From Balanoglossus misakiensis (Eukaryota; Hemichordata): a stretch of DNA of 64,000 nucleotides. Position numbers and translations under genes: made by a program. Within the stretch, counting starts at the first letter, position 1. Each line of letters starts with the position of its first letter. The DNA is taken from assembly GCA_040954595.2 (NCBI GenBank), contig CM082596.2:4836001-4900000 (forward strand), given 5' to 3'. Below the pieces are notes generated by a model that saw only the letters and a list, made by a program, of their open reading frames with translations, was not told where the DNA came from and ran no database searches. Of this stretch, positions 61,927-64,000 are shown piece by piece.

Positions 61927-64000
61927 ATAATAGGAATCGTTTTATCTGGCTTACACTGTCCAGGTTACAAAACAAAACACTTGCACAAAACAGAGACTAC
62001 TTAGTCAAGGACCCTTACACTTACGCCCCAAGTGCTAATAGTCTATTAATACACTTGACTACAAGTGGGAACGTGACTTCACAGAATCCAGTTCTACTCC
62101 AACCTGCCCTTACATTTCAATTGCGAGAAAGTGTCATTGTTGATCTTATGCCAACAAAATAACATGGTAAAGATTGCTTGCAAGACATTTTGGCAAAGAA
62201 CATAAGTTTATATTATTCTGTACTTTTCTGGCTTGTACTGTGTCAATCTAATGATACGTGTGACGACAGGCCGTGGTTGTGGGAAAATGTAATTACAAGC
62301 ACCTGAATAGTTGTACGTAATCGAAGTATGGACGTATACGAGTGTGTACGCCTACATTAAAGGGCCGACAACCCATAATGTTTTGACACCGTTTTTTTTG
62401 AAGAAGCGAGAGAAACTCAGTTTGTTTCAGATAAACCGATAGAACATCACAGATAAACGTCGCCGCAAAGATAACATTAATCGACAGGGCCGCGTTAATA
62501 TCACCCGGGCCTGTCAGCACCCGTTATTTCGCTTTTTTTCGGCATCTCAACTGTTGAGTCAAAGATGCTCTACCGTGCAGTCGCCTGAAAGGAACCCGGG
62601 TTAATTACAGGAGTAAAAGGCGAGAAAATGACCATTAGCGGCTAGATAAAAAGGTGAATTTTTACAGTATCATTATAGGAATGCACTTCTGGATGTGCTG
62701 ATTCGTGATTTTTGCACAAGATTATCAGACAGCGGTGTCAAGTTAAAGAAAGATATTACTACGAATAAAATAACACGTTTGGCGTGTTTTCTTTCTTGAA
62801 AACTGTAACGCATTCTGTGAAAAAACATAAGAGCTTGTATTACGTTCAAATGACAGCTGAGTTACCTAACAGGCTGTACACTTTCAAAAGTCAACTGCTG
62901 AACACGGAATGAAGGAGAACGTGTTCTGATGCTTGGCTGGTCAGGGAACAGCGATTAGTTTAAATTTATTGAAGGCCTACGATGATCGACCACTGAAGTC
63001 TGCGATAATTCAACTGCAAAGTTTTATCGCGGATATAACATCGCGTTTGAACTCAGAGAAGCTCGTCGCACCACGAACACAGATAATCTCTGAAATTTAT
63101 AAATTCATAAAGCTTATCTCCGTAAGCTTTCTGACAAAAGACAAGAATTCAAAAATACTATTTATGATCAGAAAATTCACGAAGCTACTGTCCTTTAACT
63201 GAGTATTTTCCTTATCAATGCTCAAGATAGGCATTAAGATAAGGCAGTACTGTAGTATTGGCTATATAAAGGTTTATTTTAGTTGACATGTATATCTGTC
63301 TGTTTTTCGGCTTCCTACCGCTTTGTAACCATGGTGACACGGTAAACACTCACAAAATAAGGTCTTGTCTGATAAATGCCTGCGGTCCAAGGCAGTCGGA
63401 TAAGCTTTGCAAATCTGTCTCCAATGTCATTTCATTATTCGCACAGATTTCAACCCTTATTGGGATTCAGAGCTTTGGGGTTTGAAAATTTGGTCTTTCA
63501 AGTGGGTATAGTGCATGTTGCTAGTAAAGGGCTTCAAAGAAGTGAAAGTGAATAGGCTAAAACTGGCACAGATCGCTCTGGTTTTTCACATACGCTTTGA
63601 TAAAAACCCCTACTATAGCAAGATAACGTTTACCTGTTATAACCACAGGGCATGCACTTGTTACCGCGAGATAGGTTTATTATATGTTAAATCACAGCCA
63701 CCAGGATTGAATTATATTGGCACGAAATCTACTCAGACTGCAGAAAACTGTCTAGATTGTAAATAGAAGATGCGAAACATTCCCATCTTAATCTCCTTGA
63801 ATAAACCGAACGGACCCAACAGAAGGGATTAAATCGTACAGGTCCAATATTGCGAAAGTGTCGTTGCCATGGTAAACAATCTGCAAGGCAAGCAATCGAA
63901 ATGGTTCTCTTAAAGGTCGCTAACATTGATATTGGTGCCATTACTGCTAATTCAGCGATCGATTGTTCTGGCAATGACTTGCTTAATTGACCGCAAACAC

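Larger units (their letters stand above)
56218..64000. other. Terminal intergenic region without confident genes
   Basis: About 7.8 kb, mostly AT-rich. It holds a possible orphan exon (59076-59221), three simple-sequence tracts and the distal GPCR promoter. Longer frames at 61758-62162 and 62933-63202 were considered and not accepted. Confidence 0.5.

Noticed and set aside
61758-62162. 134-codon frame through the G run
   Set aside because: Includes poly-Gly from the homopolymer; its length depends on the run length and nothing else looks coding.
62933-63202. 89-codon frame on the plus strand
   Set aside because: No family resemblance, no good start context and no splice partners.
1-64000. 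Bacterial-type features (CRISPR arrays, operons, ribosome binding sites, integrons)
   Set aside because: The sequence is spliced animal DNA; repeats are microsatellites, tandem duplications and TTAA elements, without spaced palindromic arrays.

Overview
This window is genomic DNA from an animal. Most genes are split by many short spliceosomal introns. Families and architecture (nicotinic-type Cys-loop receptor subunits, AP-4 beta, an arylsulfatase B-like enzyme, Gal-3-O-sulfotransferase, CYP2-like P450s, a class A GPCR), AATAAA/ATTAAA poly(A) signals, TTAA-flanked miniature elements and triplet/tetranucleotide microsatellites suggest a non-vertebrate bilaterian. A hemichordate or cephalochordate would fit, but nothing here proves the phylum. 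Gene models were built by hand from reading frame, GT/GC-AG splice sites and family resemblance; every complete model closes in frame.

Layout. 1-4016: two CYP2-like P450 genes head to head; the left one runs off the window. 5386-6588: an intronless Gal-3-O-sulfotransferase-like gene, convergent with the right P450. 7816-10555 and 13575-19617: two tandem minus-strand nicotinic-type receptor subunits with the same 7-exon plan. 21267-26861: AP4B1 on the plus strand in 17 exons, divergent from the second receptor and tail-to-tail with the next gene. 27071-42861: a minus-strand gene of 38 coding exons for a roughly 1,807-residue WD40 protein with a helical, HEAT-like region. 44142-46737: a 7-exon arylsulfatase. 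47785-48801: a single-coding-exon protein joining leucine-rich repeats to an SGNH hydrolase-like domain. 54980-56107: a single-exon, GC-rich class A GPCR with NRY in place of DRY. 56108-64000: no confident gene, but microsatellites and one possible orphan exon.

The genes do not form a pathway; this is ordinary mixed gene neighbourhood with local duplications (P450 pair, receptor pair). The notable points are the LRR-SGNH chimera, signs of gene conversion in exon 1 of the P450 pair, a long GC-rich hairpin upstream of the WD40 gene, three GC-AG introns, and two families of TTAA-bounded miniature elements sitting mainly in introns.
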